Shown in pieces: positions 1-7,894 of a stretch of 8,315 nucleotides of DNA. This DNA comes from DATFMH01 sp035267045 (GTDB lineage Bacteria; Bacteroidota; Rhodothermia; Balneolales; DATFMH01), in NCBI GenBank assembly GCA_035267045.1, contig DATFMH010000159.1, forward strand, positions 1 through 8,315, written 5' to 3'. Numbering within the stretch: the stretch's first letter is position 1; each line of letters begins with the position of its first letter. The notes under the pieces are model-generated. The model ran no database searches. It was not told the origin of the DNA and saw only the letters and a list, made by a program, of their open reading frames with translations. The position numbers and the translations under genes are program-made.

Positions 1-537
1 CGTGATCCTTCAAAATACGGGATAGGCGATAATAGCCTTCGAATCGTAGAAGGAGATATTATCGATTATGAATCGGTAAATAATGCCGTAAAAGGTCAGA
101 ATATTGTAATTTCCGCATTGGGTGTCAATTTAATAGGTAAAAATACCATATTATCTGCCGGTACAAAAAATATTATAAAAGCGATGGAGGAACATGGGGT
201 CAAGCGTTTTATTTGCGTGACCTCCCTCGGCGTTGGAAATAGCAAGGGACAATTAGGCTGGAGATATAATTTCATCTTAAAGCCCTTTATCCTGCGTAAT
301 ATTTTTGCCGATAAGGAGCGTCAGGAAAAATTCATAAAGGACAGTCTGCTGGATTGGATTATTGTACGTCCGGCACAGTTAACCAACGGCCCGCTTACCG
401 GAAAATATCATACCTGGACCGGTAAACCGCCTGAGGAAATGGAAAACAAAATATCCCGTGCTGATGTCGCTCATTTCATACTGACTCAACTCGTGGATGA
501 TACCTATTTAAGGGATACCCCGGCATTATCATACTGA
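1..537 (+). CDS. NAD(P)-binding atypical SDR family protein, 5'-truncated by window edge
   Basis: The frame is open from the first base to a TGA at 535-537, giving 178 residues of C-terminal sequence; the start and the N-terminal glycine-rich dinucleotide loop lie outside the window. Visible landmarks fit the NAD(P)H-binding atypical short-chain dehydrogenase group (biliverdin reductase B / NmrA-like): a strand NIVISALG after a GDI-type motif, the segment RFICVTSLGVG, a DKERQEKFIKDS helix, then DWIIVRPAQLTNGP and a late ISRADVAHFI segment. The protein probably binds NAD(P)H in the cytoplasm and acts as a reductase or redox-sensing regulator; the substrate cannot be told. It is followed after 84 bases by a flavin oxidoreductase on the same strand, so the two may be co-transcribed. 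The C-terminus looks complete. The family call is firm; the specific function is unknown. Confidence 0.85.
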   Translation, partial: RDPSKYGIGDNSLRIVEGDIIDYESVNNAVKGQNIVISALGVNLIGKNTILSAGTKNIIKAMEEHGVKRFICVTSLGVGNSKGQLGWRYNFILKPFILRNIFADKERQEKFIKDSLLDWIIVRPAQLTNGPLTGKYHTWTGKPPEEMENKISRADVAHFILTQLVDDTYLRDTPALSY

Positions 538-621
538 ACAGTTTTTAAAATAAAAAACAATGACATACCGTTTTATTATGACAGGATTTAATGTTATCTG
601 AGGCTTAACAAATCAAAGAAG

Positions 622-2208
622 ATGAGTGAGAGTAAGTATACAACATACGATTATGATTACATTATCATTGGAAGTGGTTTCGGCGGCTCGGTTTCAGCAT
701 TGCGGTTATCTGAAAAAGGGTACAAAGTACTGGTTATTGAAAAGGGAAAGTGGTTTAAGGAAAAAGACTTTCCGAAAACAAACTGGAATCTCAAAAAATG
801 GCTTTGGCTTCCACTTCTACGATTTTTCGGGCTATTCAAACTCACTTTTTTACGTCATGTTGCCGTTCTTTCAGGTGTGGGCGTCGGTGGTGGCTCACTG
901 GTATACGCGAATACCCTGCCCATCCCTAAAGATCGTTTTTTTAGCGCCGAAAGCTGGGCTCACCTCGCCGACTGGAGAAAAGAGCTCGAACCATTCTATC
1001 CCATAGCTCTTAAAATGCTGGGAGCCAATATAAATCCTCGCTTACAGGTTGGTGATGTGGCCCTTAGAAAATTAGCCAAAGAAATAGGCAAAGAAGAGGC
1101 TTTTCAAGCGACAAATGTAGCCGTTTATTTTGGAGAACCTGGCAAAACAGTTAATGATCCTTATTTTGATGGTAAGGGTCCAAAAAGAAGCGGGTGTATT
1201 TATTGTGGAGGATGTATGCTTGGCTGCCGGTATAATGCCAAGAATACCCTGGATAAAAATTACCTGTACCTGGCACAACGGGAGGGAGCACAAATCCAGG
1301 CTGAATCGGAAGTTTATGATGTGCTGCCATTAAATAATGAAGACGGGGGAAACGGTTATCTCATAAAATGGAAACGTTCAACTTCTTTTTTCAAGAAAAA
1401 AGGAGCTATCACGGCCAAAGGCGTCATCTTTTCCGGTGGCGTGATGGGTACGGTCAAATTACTGTTAAAGCTCAAGAGCCAATCTCTTCCTAATATTTCA
1501 GATAAAATAGGTCAGGATATCCGCACTAATTCCGAAAGCCTCATTGGAGTGACTACCTACAATAAAAAAACGGATTTTTCAGAAGGCGTAGCCATCGGTT
1601 CCATCCTGCATACGGATGATAACAGCCATCTTGAACCGGTACGTTATTCAGCAGGCGCCGGTGCCTGGAGATTACTGATGTCACCTTTGGCCTTTGGGAA
1701 AAACTGGCTGGTGCGTATTGGACGAATAATATGGGACCTGGTCCGTCACCCGATCAATAACATTCGTATATGGTTGGTGGACGACTGGGCGAAACGAACT
1801 CAAATCCTTCTCTTTATGCAGAGTCTGAATAGCACTCTGCGCTTTAAAAGAGGAATATTGGGTATGAAGAGTAACCTTTCGACCGGAAAACGCCCGACCT
1901 CTTTCATCCCGGAAGCCAGAGATCTGGCGGAACGATATTCCGGTATCGTGGACGGTAAACCTACAATGCTGCTCACCGAGACATTGGCCGGAATACCTAC
2001 AACTGCGCATATCCTGGGCGGTGCCGTAATGGGTAAAGATGCCACAGAAGGGGTCATTGATAGGGACAATCATGTGTTTGGGTATGAAAATATGTTTATT
2101 TGTGACGGATCAACAATATCGGCCAATCCCGGTGTCAATCCCTCCCTTACAATTACAGCCCTGACGGAACGGGCTATGAGTAAAATCCCTCAAAAGATCG
2201 AAAAATAA
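622..2208 (+). CDS. GMC-family FAD-dependent oxidoreductase (cholesterol-oxidase-like)
   Basis: A 528-residue flavoprotein, a normal length for the cholesterol-oxidase branch of the glucose-methanol-choline family. Residues 13-42 form the FAD-binding Rossmann unit (GSGFGG at 17-22, acidic E40 ending the second strand). The flavin-contact segment SGVGVGGGSLVYAN is at 84-97. The C-terminal substrate domain carries the conserved pair seen in cholesterol oxidases: H463 in AHILGGAVM and N506 in NPGVNPSLTITAL, preceded by the CDGSTISA segment that helps bind FAD. Residues 192-202 hold four cysteines spaced C-x2-C-x2-C-x3-C before AKNTLDKNYL. It should oxidise an alcohol or sterol-like hydroxyl; the substrate is not predictable. 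No signal peptide is seen, though the hydrophobic stretch around 60-80 could touch membranes. The ATG at 622 follows an AAAGAAG purine run closely. It probably shares a transcript with the upstream SDR gene. Confidence 0.9.
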   Translation: MSESKYTTYDYDYIIIGSGFGGSVSALRLSEKGYKVLVIEKGKWFKEKDFPKTNWNLKKWLWLPLLRFFGLFKLTFLRHVAVLSGVGVGGGSLVYANTLPIPKDRFFSAESWAHLADWRKELEPFYPIALKMLGANINPRLQVGDVALRKLAKEIGKEEAFQATNVAVYFGEPGKTVNDPYFDGKGPKRSGCIYCGGCMLGCRYNAKNTLDKNYLYLAQREGAQIQAESEVYDVLPLNNEDGGNGYLIKWKRSTSFFKKKGAITAKGVIFSGGVMGTVKLLLKLKSQSLPNISDKIGQDIRTNSESLIGVTTYNKKTDFSEGVAIGSILHTDDNSHLEPVRYSAGAGAWRLLMSPLAFGKNWLVRIGRIIWDLVRHPINNIRIWLVDDWAKRTQILLFMQSLNSTLRFKRGILGMKSNLSTGKRPTSFIPEARDLAERYSGIVDGKPTMLLTETLAGIPTTAHILGGAVMGKDATEGVIDRDNHVFGYENMFICDGSTISANPGVNPSLTITALTERAMSKIPQKIEK

Positions 2209-2290
2209 ACCTTTCATCATAAATCCTCTGAACGTTTCTACTTTAAAAATTGCTATTACATATATAGAAAAAGAATATTTTAGTGAAATC

Positions 2291-2296
2291 AGGAGA
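2291..2296 (+). promoter_or_regulatory. ribosome binding site deciding the start at 2301
   Basis: AGGAGA lies five bases (counted from AGGAG) before ATG 2301. An in-frame GTG at 2283 would make the protein six residues longer but has only AT-rich sequence upstream, so the ATG is preferred. Confidence 0.7.
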
Positions 2297-2300
2297 TATT

Positions 2301-2834
2301 ATGGATGGCGAGAAATTTTTACATGCCATGCAAGAAAAGGTGGCATATGAATCATTACAACCAAAATTTTTGGGTTACCAGAACGAAGTTGACGAATTAC
2401 AGGACCTTCGTATCTTTTCAGCCAAACTGGATTTGTCACGTTTTGCAACCGAAAAAAAAGAGAAGTTTAAGGAAGAACTGGACAAGGCCACCCGGGAACT
2501 GGAAGAGGTCCTTTCTTCTAATCATAAAACCTGGGGTACGGCAAGAACTGCCATAAACAGCTTTCTTCAAATGGCTCTTTATAATCGATATTTAAGTGAG
2601 TCTTTCGATTTATACCTGGCAGAGCATTTATTCGAATTACCCCTGGTTAAAAGAACCGTGGACGGCCTGCGTCGATATGAGAAAAATAATTATCTGCCCG
2701 AATGGTCCGGTTTAGATCTCCTTAAGCCTGATGTAGCCAATCAATACCAGGATTTTGCGCGTAAAATGGCAGATAATCTTGGCGTTTCACGCATACATCT
2801 GTCTATGTTCTTATGGCCGGGCTGGAATACCTAA
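2301..2834 (+). CDS. hypothetical helical protein, 177 aa
   Basis: I do not recognise this family. The protein begins MDGEKFLHAM and is soluble and strongly helical in character, with no signal peptide or membrane segment. Residues 50-72 (EKKEKFKEEL onward) are highly charged and could form a short coiled coil. Residues 75-130 look like a packed helical pair rich in aromatics (TWGTARTAINSF, YNRYLSESFDLYLAEH, then DGLRRYEKNNYLPEW), and the tail ends in hydrophobic MFLWPGWNT. No cysteine is present and no catalytic motif is obvious. The ATG is supported by a good Shine-Dalgarno. It sits 92 bases after the flavin oxidoreductase gene on the same strand, so it may be a partner or accessory of that enzyme, but this rests on position only. 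Its 3' end converges on the iron-transporter gene with a gap of only 38 bases. Confidence 0.75.
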   Translation: MDGEKFLHAMQEKVAYESLQPKFLGYQNEVDELQDLRIFSAKLDLSRFATEKKEKFKEELDKATRELEEVLSSNHKTWGTARTAINSFLQMALYNRYLSESFDLYLAEHLFELPLVKRTVDGLRRYEKNNYLPEWSGLDLLKPDVANQYQDFARKMADNLGVSRIHLSMFLWPGWNT

Positions 2835-2872
2835 TAGTATTGCATACTTAGGTTTTCGCAGGACTTGTTTAT

Positions 2873-3985
2873 TTATCGTAAATAGGCCAAAATATAATCA
2901 CCGATCAGGTATCCGGCCACAGCTACACCGAATCCGACTACAAACATGTCGAAACCGCTGCGGATAAGACTTCTTCCTGTAAAGAAACTGCGGGCCGCCC
3001 CAACCATAAAGTGGGTCAACATCGATATAATAAAGGAAATGATAATGGCTGTCATACCTTGCCAGAACATAAACGGAATGACGGGTATCAGTGCGCCGAT
3101 GGCTGTTGCCAGACCCGTTACCCAGCCTTCTTTTAGAGGCGTGATCTGCGGTTCGGCCAGTCCGAGTTCTTCGTGAATCATATCCGAAAGAGCCCTTTTC
3201 GGGGTTTTCATGATATCTTCTGCCATTTGCTGTGCTTTTTCTTTAGAGAGCCCTTTCATTTCATAAATGATAGCTAACTCTTCAGTCTCCAATTCAGGCA
3301 TCACACGAATTTCTTCTGCTTCCATGGCTTTTTCATGCTCGAATACCTCTTTCTCACTCATTGCAGCCAAAAAACCGGAAGATCCCATTGACAAAGCATC
3401 GGCGATCATACCCGATATACCGGATATCAATATGAAATGAGCACTCACTTTCGCCCCTATGACACCGGCTATTAAACCAAAATTAGCCGTAAGCCCATCA
3501 TTAAATCCGTAAACAACATCCCTGACTAATCCACCCGACTCCGCACTGTGCCAGGGCTCCGAATCGGTATTGAGCAATGTACTCAACATATCGGCATGTT
3601 CAGCCGAATCACCGGCTAATTGTTTGGCCAGTTTTTGAGTGGAAGGATCACCACTTCGCCTGTGCAGACGCAAATACGCTTTTACTTCATTTGATTCTTC
3701 CCGTAACACCAACCGCTCAATCAAATCACGGCTAACATGTTTTGCGATCCAGCTCATTAACCGTGCTTTAACGGTCGGACCGGATATCTTATACCTGACG
3801 TCTTCGTTATCGAAGAAATCTTTCCATGCCTGAATATGCTTTTTCTCAACATTCTCCAATTTGCTGAATAAGTCACGGCGTTCATCTTTTTCCTGGATAG
3901 CCGTTAGACAGCTGTACAGATAAGCCGCATCGATTTCATCCTGAAGATATTCATTCCAAAGTGATATCAGTTTTTTTGTAGACAT
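2873..3985 (-). CDS. ferritin-like / VIT1-CCC1 fusion membrane protein (MbfA-like iron transporter)
   Basis: A 370-residue two-domain protein. Residues about 5-140 are a ferritin/rubrerythrin-like four-helix domain: E17 in DEIDAAYLY, E47 and H50 in ENVEKKH, E97/E100 in REESNEVKAYL, and E129-H130 in DSAEHADML are the likely metal ligands. Residues about 150-370 are a VIT1/CCC1 transporter: RDVVYGFNDGLTANFGL (TM1 with D163), IADALSMGSSGFLA (D196, M200), then the acidic cytosolic loop with E211, E214, E217, E222, E224 and E225, and three further hydrophobic segments at roughly 287-308, 310-330 and 345-369. Proteins of this architecture (MbfA in rhizobia and Agrobacterium) export iron and protect against iron and peroxide stress; the same role is inferred here. 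Start ATG is preceded by AAGGGGA at a rather long spacing of about 10 bases. No promoter or Fur-type box could be identified confidently. Confidence 0.9.
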   Translation of the reverse strand: MSTKKLISLWNEYLQDEIDAAYLYSCLTAIQEKDERRDLFSKLENVEKKHIQAWKDFFDNEDVRYKISGPTVKARLMSWIAKHVSRDLIERLVLREESNEVKAYLRLHRRSGDPSTQKLAKQLAGDSAEHADMLSTLLNTDSEPWHSAESGGLVRDVVYGFNDGLTANFGLIAGVIGAKVSAHFILISGISGMIADALSMGSSGFLAAMSEKEVFEHEKAMEAEEIRVMPELETEELAIIYEMKGLSKEKAQQMAEDIMKTPKRALSDMIHEELGLAEPQITPLKEGWVTGLATAIGALIPVIPFMFWQGMTAIIISFIISMLTHFMVGAARSFFTGRSLIRSGFDMFVVGFGVAVAGYLIGDYILAYLR

Positions 3986-4017
3986 GGAAGTAAATCCCCT
4001 TTTAATCCATTAATGAT

Positions 4018-4269
4018 TCATGATACTTCTTTATTTGAATTTAATATACGGATCAATACCCAAACCTTTAATGTGAAGTATTCTTTAAACGAAAATTTAA
4101 CGTTTATTTCATCAAGGAAAATTTGATTATACATTTCCCAAAAAGGCACTATAAAATGCTCCCGGGCCGATTGGATTATTACTTCCATTTGCCCGTGTAT
4201 ATCCGTATTGTCCGCTTCATCCGTGTTCTTTCCTAATATGATAGATGAGAATTTTCTTCCATTAATCAT
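4018..4269 (-). CDS. small hypothetical protein, 83 aa (uncertain)
   Basis: A possible gene 32 bases upstream of the MbfA-like gene and on the same strand, filling most of an otherwise empty 407-base gap (3986-4392). The predicted protein (MINGRKFSSI start) has a mixed, protein-like composition: a segment DIHGQMEVIIQSAREHF followed by an aromatic FIVPFWEMYNQIF stretch and an alternating C-terminal half (KFSFKEYFTLKVWVLIRIL). No family is recognised, and there is no signal peptide or clear transmembrane helix. There is no convincing Shine-Dalgarno before the ATG, but several neighbours also lack one. If real, it is likely co-transcribed with the iron transporter. It could equally be a chance open frame, since the only support is its length, spacing and composition. 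Confidence 0.4.
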   Translation of the reverse strand: MINGRKFSSIILGKNTDEADNTDIHGQMEVIIQSAREHFIVPFWEMYNQIFLDEINVKFSFKEYFTLKVWVLIRILNSNKEVS

Positions 4270-4392
4270 CTTATAATTCGCAATACATTAAATGGAATAG
4301 TTATCTTCCTTCCGGCAAAGTTACATGGAATGATGAAAACCGGCAAAACATTATACAGTAGTTCACATTCACGCAGGTTTTAAAGATTAAAT

Positions 4393-5280
4393 ATGACAAA
4401 CAACTCAAAAGCAGTTAGCCCGCTTTCAAAAGGCCCTGTAATAGCATTTGGTATTTTGGCCCTGGTTTGGGGATATAACTGGGTTTTTATGAAAATTGCC
4501 ATGCAATATTGCTCTCCCATGTACTTCGCCCTGATGCGTGTTGGGGGTGGTGCTGTGTTGCTATTATTGTTAGTCATATTTATAGGTGAACCTATAAAAC
4601 CCAAATATCCCGGTCGCACCTTCCTGCTTGGATTACTCCAAACAACTTGTTACCTCGGACTCATATCATGGGCGGTTGCACATGGAGAGGCCAGTAAAAG
4701 CGCCGTTTTTGCTTATAGTATGCCTTTCTGGGTGATACTTTTATCATGGCCCTTTTTGGGCGAACGGGTAAAAGGCGCACAATGGTTAGCAGTTATATTG
4801 GCTTTAGCCGGTCTGGTACTCATCGTAAAACCATGGGTTATCAATGGTGGACTCGAAGATAACTTACTGGGTATTGTAGCCGGATTAGCCTGGGGTGCAA
4901 GTGTAATCGTATTCAAAAAAATACCAACTACGGGTATGAAAGAATTAATATCTGTAACGGCATGGCAGATGATATTCGGCCTTCCGTTACTTGCGCTAGC
5001 CGCCTTTAGCATCCACGAGCCGCCCATTCAGTGGAACACGGTACTTATCGGAGCAGTACTGTATAATGTCATTGCAGCGACAGTCGTTGCATGGGTTTTA
5101 TGGTACTACCTGTTGCAGAAGCTTCCGGCAAATGTCAGCAGTTTATCCGTATTGATTGTACCGGTTGTTGGCGTTGTGGCAGCATGGATCCAGTTGGGTG
5201 AACAACCCGGTCCGATTGTTGGTACCGGTATGATGTGCATGGTTATCGCCCTCGGTATTACCGCATTCACCAATAATTAG
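4393..5280 (+). CDS. DMT superfamily (EamA) transporter
   Basis: A 295-residue inner-membrane protein with about ten hydrophobic segments arranged as two EamA repeats. Repeat one starts at about residue 15 (FGILALVWGYNWVFMK, 18-34), includes an AYSMPFWVILLSW helix (107-119), the family hallmark GER at 123-125, and ends with a helix at 131-146. Repeat two starts with a shortened counterpart, LAWGASVIVFKK (165-176), contains WVLWYYLLQ (234-242), and has the matching Pro-rich helix and LGEQPGP (268-274). Such drug/metabolite exporters move amino acids, purines or other small metabolites; the substrate cannot be inferred. The gene is divergent from the small ORF and MbfA-like gene and converges on gdhA. 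It starts at ATG 4393 after an AT-rich leader without a strong Shine-Dalgarno. Length and repeat structure are normal for the family. Confidence 0.92.
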   Translation: MTNNSKAVSPLSKGPVIAFGILALVWGYNWVFMKIAMQYCSPMYFALMRVGGGAVLLLLLVIFIGEPIKPKYPGRTFLLGLLQTTCYLGLISWAVAHGEASKSAVFAYSMPFWVILLSWPFLGERVKGAQWLAVILALAGLVLIVKPWVINGGLEDNLLGIVAGLAWGASVIVFKKIPTTGMKELISVTAWQMIFGLPLLALAAFSIHEPPIQWNTVLIGAVLYNVIAATVVAWVLWYYLLQKLPANVSSLSVLIVPVVGVVAAWIQLGEQPGPIVGTGMMCMVIALGITAFTNN

Positions 5281-5294
5281 AACCGATAATGTCC

Positions 5295-5318
5295 TGATGG
5301 AATATAGCACATCCATCA
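5295..5318. terminator. possible bidirectional terminator hairpin between convergent genes
   Basis: TGATGGA (5295-5301) and TCCATCA (5312-5318) form a perfect 7-bp stem with a 10-base loop, placed 14 bases after the EamA gene stop and 53 bases beyond the gdhA stop. The stem has only modest GC and is not followed by a real T run on either strand, so termination activity is an inference from position. Confidence 0.3.
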
Positions 5319-5370
5319 AATTCTACACTTGAGGCGGATTCTTATGCTCTATACTCTATGCCAGAATAAT

Positions 5371-6774
5371 CTAAACAATACCCTGATCACTCATGGCCAC
5401 GGCTACTTTCATGAAACCGCCAATATTTGCACCATTGACATAATTGCCCGGAGTTTTATATTCTTCAGACATCGCAATGCAACGACTATGAATATTTTTC
5501 ATAATATTTTTCAGACGGTCATCGACTTCTTTTCTGCTCCATGGTAAACGCATATTGTTTTGCGTCATTTCCAAGCCGGAGACGGCAACACCGCCGGCAT
5601 TGGCAGCTTTACCGGGACCATACAGAATATGTGCGTCAAGAAACAGATCGACCCCTTTGGGGGTAGTTGGCATATTAGCGCCCTCTGAAACTACATAGAC
5701 TCCATTTTTCAGAAGATTTTGTGCATCTTTAGCAGTTATTTCATTTTGAGTGGCACTTGGGAATGCACAATCCGCTTTATGGGTCCAAAGGGGATTATAG
5801 TCTAATGAAGGATCAACAGGAGTATAAACCGCATGTTTGTATTTTTCGACATACTCTTGGATACGCCCCCTTCTCACGTTCTTCAGGTCCATCACATAAT
5901 TTAATTTTTCCTCATCGATACCTTCCTCATCGTAGATATATCCGCTCGAATCGGAGAGTGTAATCACCTTCCCGCCCAATTGCAGGATTTTTTCGACCGT
6001 ATACTGGGCTACGTTTCCACTTCCCGAGACGAGGCATGTTTTTTCTTCGATTGTATCATGTTTGGTAGCCAGCATCTCTGCGGCAAAATAAACAGAGCCG
6101 TAACCGGTGGCCTGTGGCCTGATCAGCGATCCCCCCCAATCCAAACCCTTACCAGTCAAAACACCCGTAAATTCATTTTTCAGTTTTTTGTACTGACCAA
6201 ACAAATAACCTATTTCACGGCCTCCGACACCAATATCTCCTGCCGGAACATCCGTGTTTGGGCCAATGTAACGAAATAGTTCATTCATAAAAGCCTGAGA
6301 AAAACGCATTACCTCCATATCGCTTTTTCCCTTAGGGTCAAAATCAGATCCACCTTTTCCGGCTCCCATAGGTAAGGAGGTCAGGCTGTTTTTAAAGATC
6401 TGTTCAAATGCCAAAAACTTCAGAATGCCCTGGTTAACGGATGGATGAAAACGCAATCCACCTTTATAAGGACCAATGGCATTATTCATCTCTACCCGGT
6501 ATCCCCGGTTAACCTGTACTTCTCCGTTATCGTCGACCCAGGAGACACGAAAAGAGATAATTCTTTCGGGTTCAATGAGTCGTTCCAATATTTTCAGCTT
6601 CCTGAATTCGGGATGTTTGTCAAAAACAACAGATAATGATTTGGCTACTTCCTTTACAGCTTGAATGAATTCGGGTTCATTATGATTTTTAGCTGAAACT
6701 TCTGCTATTACATCGCTTATATAATCAGATGTTTTCGTCTCTTTTACTAATAATTTGTCTGTAAGCATAATCAT
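5371..6774 (-). CDS. gdhA: NADP-specific glutamate dehydrogenase
   Basis: A 467-residue hexameric-type glutamate dehydrogenase, close in sequence and length to the E. coli enzyme. It interconverts 2-oxoglutarate plus ammonium and glutamate in the cytoplasm, mainly assimilating ammonium. Substrate-domain motifs: GPYKGGLRFHPSVN (101-114, K104), LPMGAGKGGSDFDPKGKS (134-151, with catalytic K140), and the TDVPAGDIGVGGREIG loop (174-189). The Rossmann domain has GSGNVA (251-256), and the second strand ends in SDSSG (274-278) rather than an acidic residue that would exclude phosphate, which fits NADP(H) preference. The C-terminal PGKAANAGGVAVSGLEM segment (387-403) is intact. One small deviation is alanine at 138 where many homologues have glycine. 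The start may be ATG 6774 or the ATG two codons later (6768), which has GAG nearby. A 236-base AT-rich leader lies upstream, so it is probably monocistronic. Confidence 0.97.
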   Translation of the reverse strand: MIMLTDKLLVKETKTSDYISDVIAEVSAKNHNEPEFIQAVKEVAKSLSVVFDKHPEFRKLKILERLIEPERIISFRVSWVDDNGEVQVNRGYRVEMNNAIGPYKGGLRFHPSVNQGILKFLAFEQIFKNSLTSLPMGAGKGGSDFDPKGKSDMEVMRFSQAFMNELFRYIGPNTDVPAGDIGVGGREIGYLFGQYKKLKNEFTGVLTGKGLDWGGSLIRPQATGYGSVYFAAEMLATKHDTIEEKTCLVSGSGNVAQYTVEKILQLGGKVITLSDSSGYIYDEEGIDEEKLNYVMDLKNVRRGRIQEYVEKYKHAVYTPVDPSLDYNPLWTHKADCAFPSATQNEITAKDAQNLLKNGVYVVSEGANMPTTPKGVDLFLDAHILYGPGKAANAGGVAVSGLEMTQNNMRLPWSRKEVDDRLKNIMKNIHSRCIAMSEEYKTPGNYVNGANIGGFMKVAVAMSDQGIV

Positions 6775-7010
6775 CTCATATTAAGATTGGGAATTAGGCC
6801 TCGCTTTTAAATTGATGTCACCAGCGAATTGACCTCTCTTGATAAAAGCATTTTTAATAGAAAAGAACTTAAATAAGAATCACATATATATTTAACCATA
6901 ATTATTTAATAACTATAAGGATATATACTTATAAATCATAATACTTACCAAAAAATGAAAATCCAACGGTTATTTAAGAGATTAGAAAATTATTTTAACA
7001 TTTGAGAAAT
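6775..7010. other. AT-rich spacer upstream of gdhA
   Basis: A gene-free stretch between the gdhA start and the stop of the methyltransferase pseudogene, dominated by A and T (for example 6880-6950). It must hold the gdhA promoter if gdhA has its own, but I could not match the Bacteroidota TTTG / TAnnTTTG pair with confidence and see no strong hairpin. Confidence 0.5.
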
Positions 7011-7894
7011 TTATAGTGATTCACTTCTACTTAATAAAACCATATAGGCATCATAATCTCTCATTATTTTCCGGTATAGGGGTGGAATGACCATCGCATA
7101 AAATCTAAAAATCCAATCAAACATCATTTTTCGATTGATCTTACGACTTTCTTCATAAGCTGAACGATAGTCCTCACATTTCCATCCTAAAGGTTTATAA
7201 AATTCTGTTCCATTTTCAGGAGCAAAATGCATCATGGCATTTGCAGCTTCCAGATATTTACCGTAATACTTTTTCATTTTAATTAACGCTTTGGGTCTGC
7301 TGATATCAGAGACCCAATATGTGAAATTGGAATATTTATGCAGGTCTGAAGCCAATTTTTCCACTTCTTCCTTTCTCAGATAGGCAAGCAAACCCTCTGT
7401 GAGAATCAATACATTTTGGGAGTTTTCAGAGATACGCTTAAAGAATGCATCACGAGCATGATAATTCCGCAGATCCAGGGCTAATTGTTCAAACTTACAT
7501 ATTGGCTATTCATTGGCAAGAATCTTTTCTTTGTATTGAATAATATCAGGTAAATCAACTTCATACCAATGTAATGAAGAAGGTAAATTCATCAGGTAAG
7601 GACGCGTATCCAGTCCGGCTGCCAAATTTATAACTGAGTCTACCCCATATTCCGACACACATTGCATGATATATTCGTCCATAATAACAGTTCGAACAAT
7701 CATACCCCAGGCGTTTTTCCTGCCAAAAGGAAGTTTATCACCTAATCTTTACCTTTGTCACCGGCTAATAGTTTTGCATATGGATCTTTAAACAACGCGT
7801 CTTCTCGTTCTGTTTCCATACTGCGGTAGTATGCTACCCAACGTGCCGTATCTGATATATTACGTATTGGCCGGTTTTTAGATTTCTTTTTCAT
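7011..7894 (-). pseudogene. SAM-dependent methyltransferase, leucine carboxyl methyltransferase (LCMT/PPM1) family, disrupted
   Basis: Three minus-strand pieces together spell one full-length family member of about 294 residues. Piece one (7894 to a TAG at 7742-7744; 50 codons) has ISDTARWVAYYRS and FKDPYAKLLAG, the typical N-terminus. The frame then shifts by one base near 7746-7751 (AAAG; one extra A would restore it). Piece two, up to 7506, has LPFGRKNAWGMIVRT, the SAM-binding motif NLAAGLDTRPY and acidic motif YEVDLPDII, ending at an in-frame amber TAG (7506-7508). Piece three continues in the same frame as PICKFEQLALDLRN and includes LTEGLLAYL, then runs to TAA at 7011-7013. Intact relatives are bacterial class I methyltransferases of mostly unknown substrate, some in secondary metabolism. 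With two lesions it is probably inactive. Sequencing error could explain the lesions but the A run is short. Confidence 0.85.

Noticed and set aside
137..139. Glycine-alanine change in the GDH lysine loop (GAGKGG in place of GGGKGG, residue 138 at about 6361-6363) as a functional anomaly
   Set aside because: A conservative change with all catalytic residues intact; not likely to be meaningful. The coordinates given here are residue numbers of that protein (137-139).
541..558. GTTTTT / AAAAAC hairpin after the SDR gene
   Set aside because: A 6-bp stem made almost only of A-T pairs; too weak to call a terminator, and the next gene may be co-transcribed.
1681..2073. 130-codon minus-strand open frame inside the GMC oxidoreductase gene
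   Set aside because: It lies wholly within a well-supported flavoprotein gene on the other strand and its translation has no recognisable family features.
4312..4347. Direct repeat CCGGCAAA (4312-4319 and 4340-4347) between divergent genes
   Set aside because: Could be a pair of operator half-sites, but eight bases with a 20-base gap is not enough to distinguish from chance.
4713..5027. 104-codon minus-strand open frame inside the EamA gene
   Set aside because: Antisense to a clear ten-segment transporter; composition is that of a reverse-complement shadow.
5980..6279. 99-codon plus-strand open frame inside gdhA
   Set aside because: Antisense to the strongly conserved glutamate dehydrogenase; no independent support.
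7011..7409. Separate 132-residue methyltransferase starting at TTG 7409
   Set aside because: The same frame continues upstream with family-like sequence to the amber codon at 7506-7508, so this is the C-terminal piece of the pseudogene and not an independent gene.
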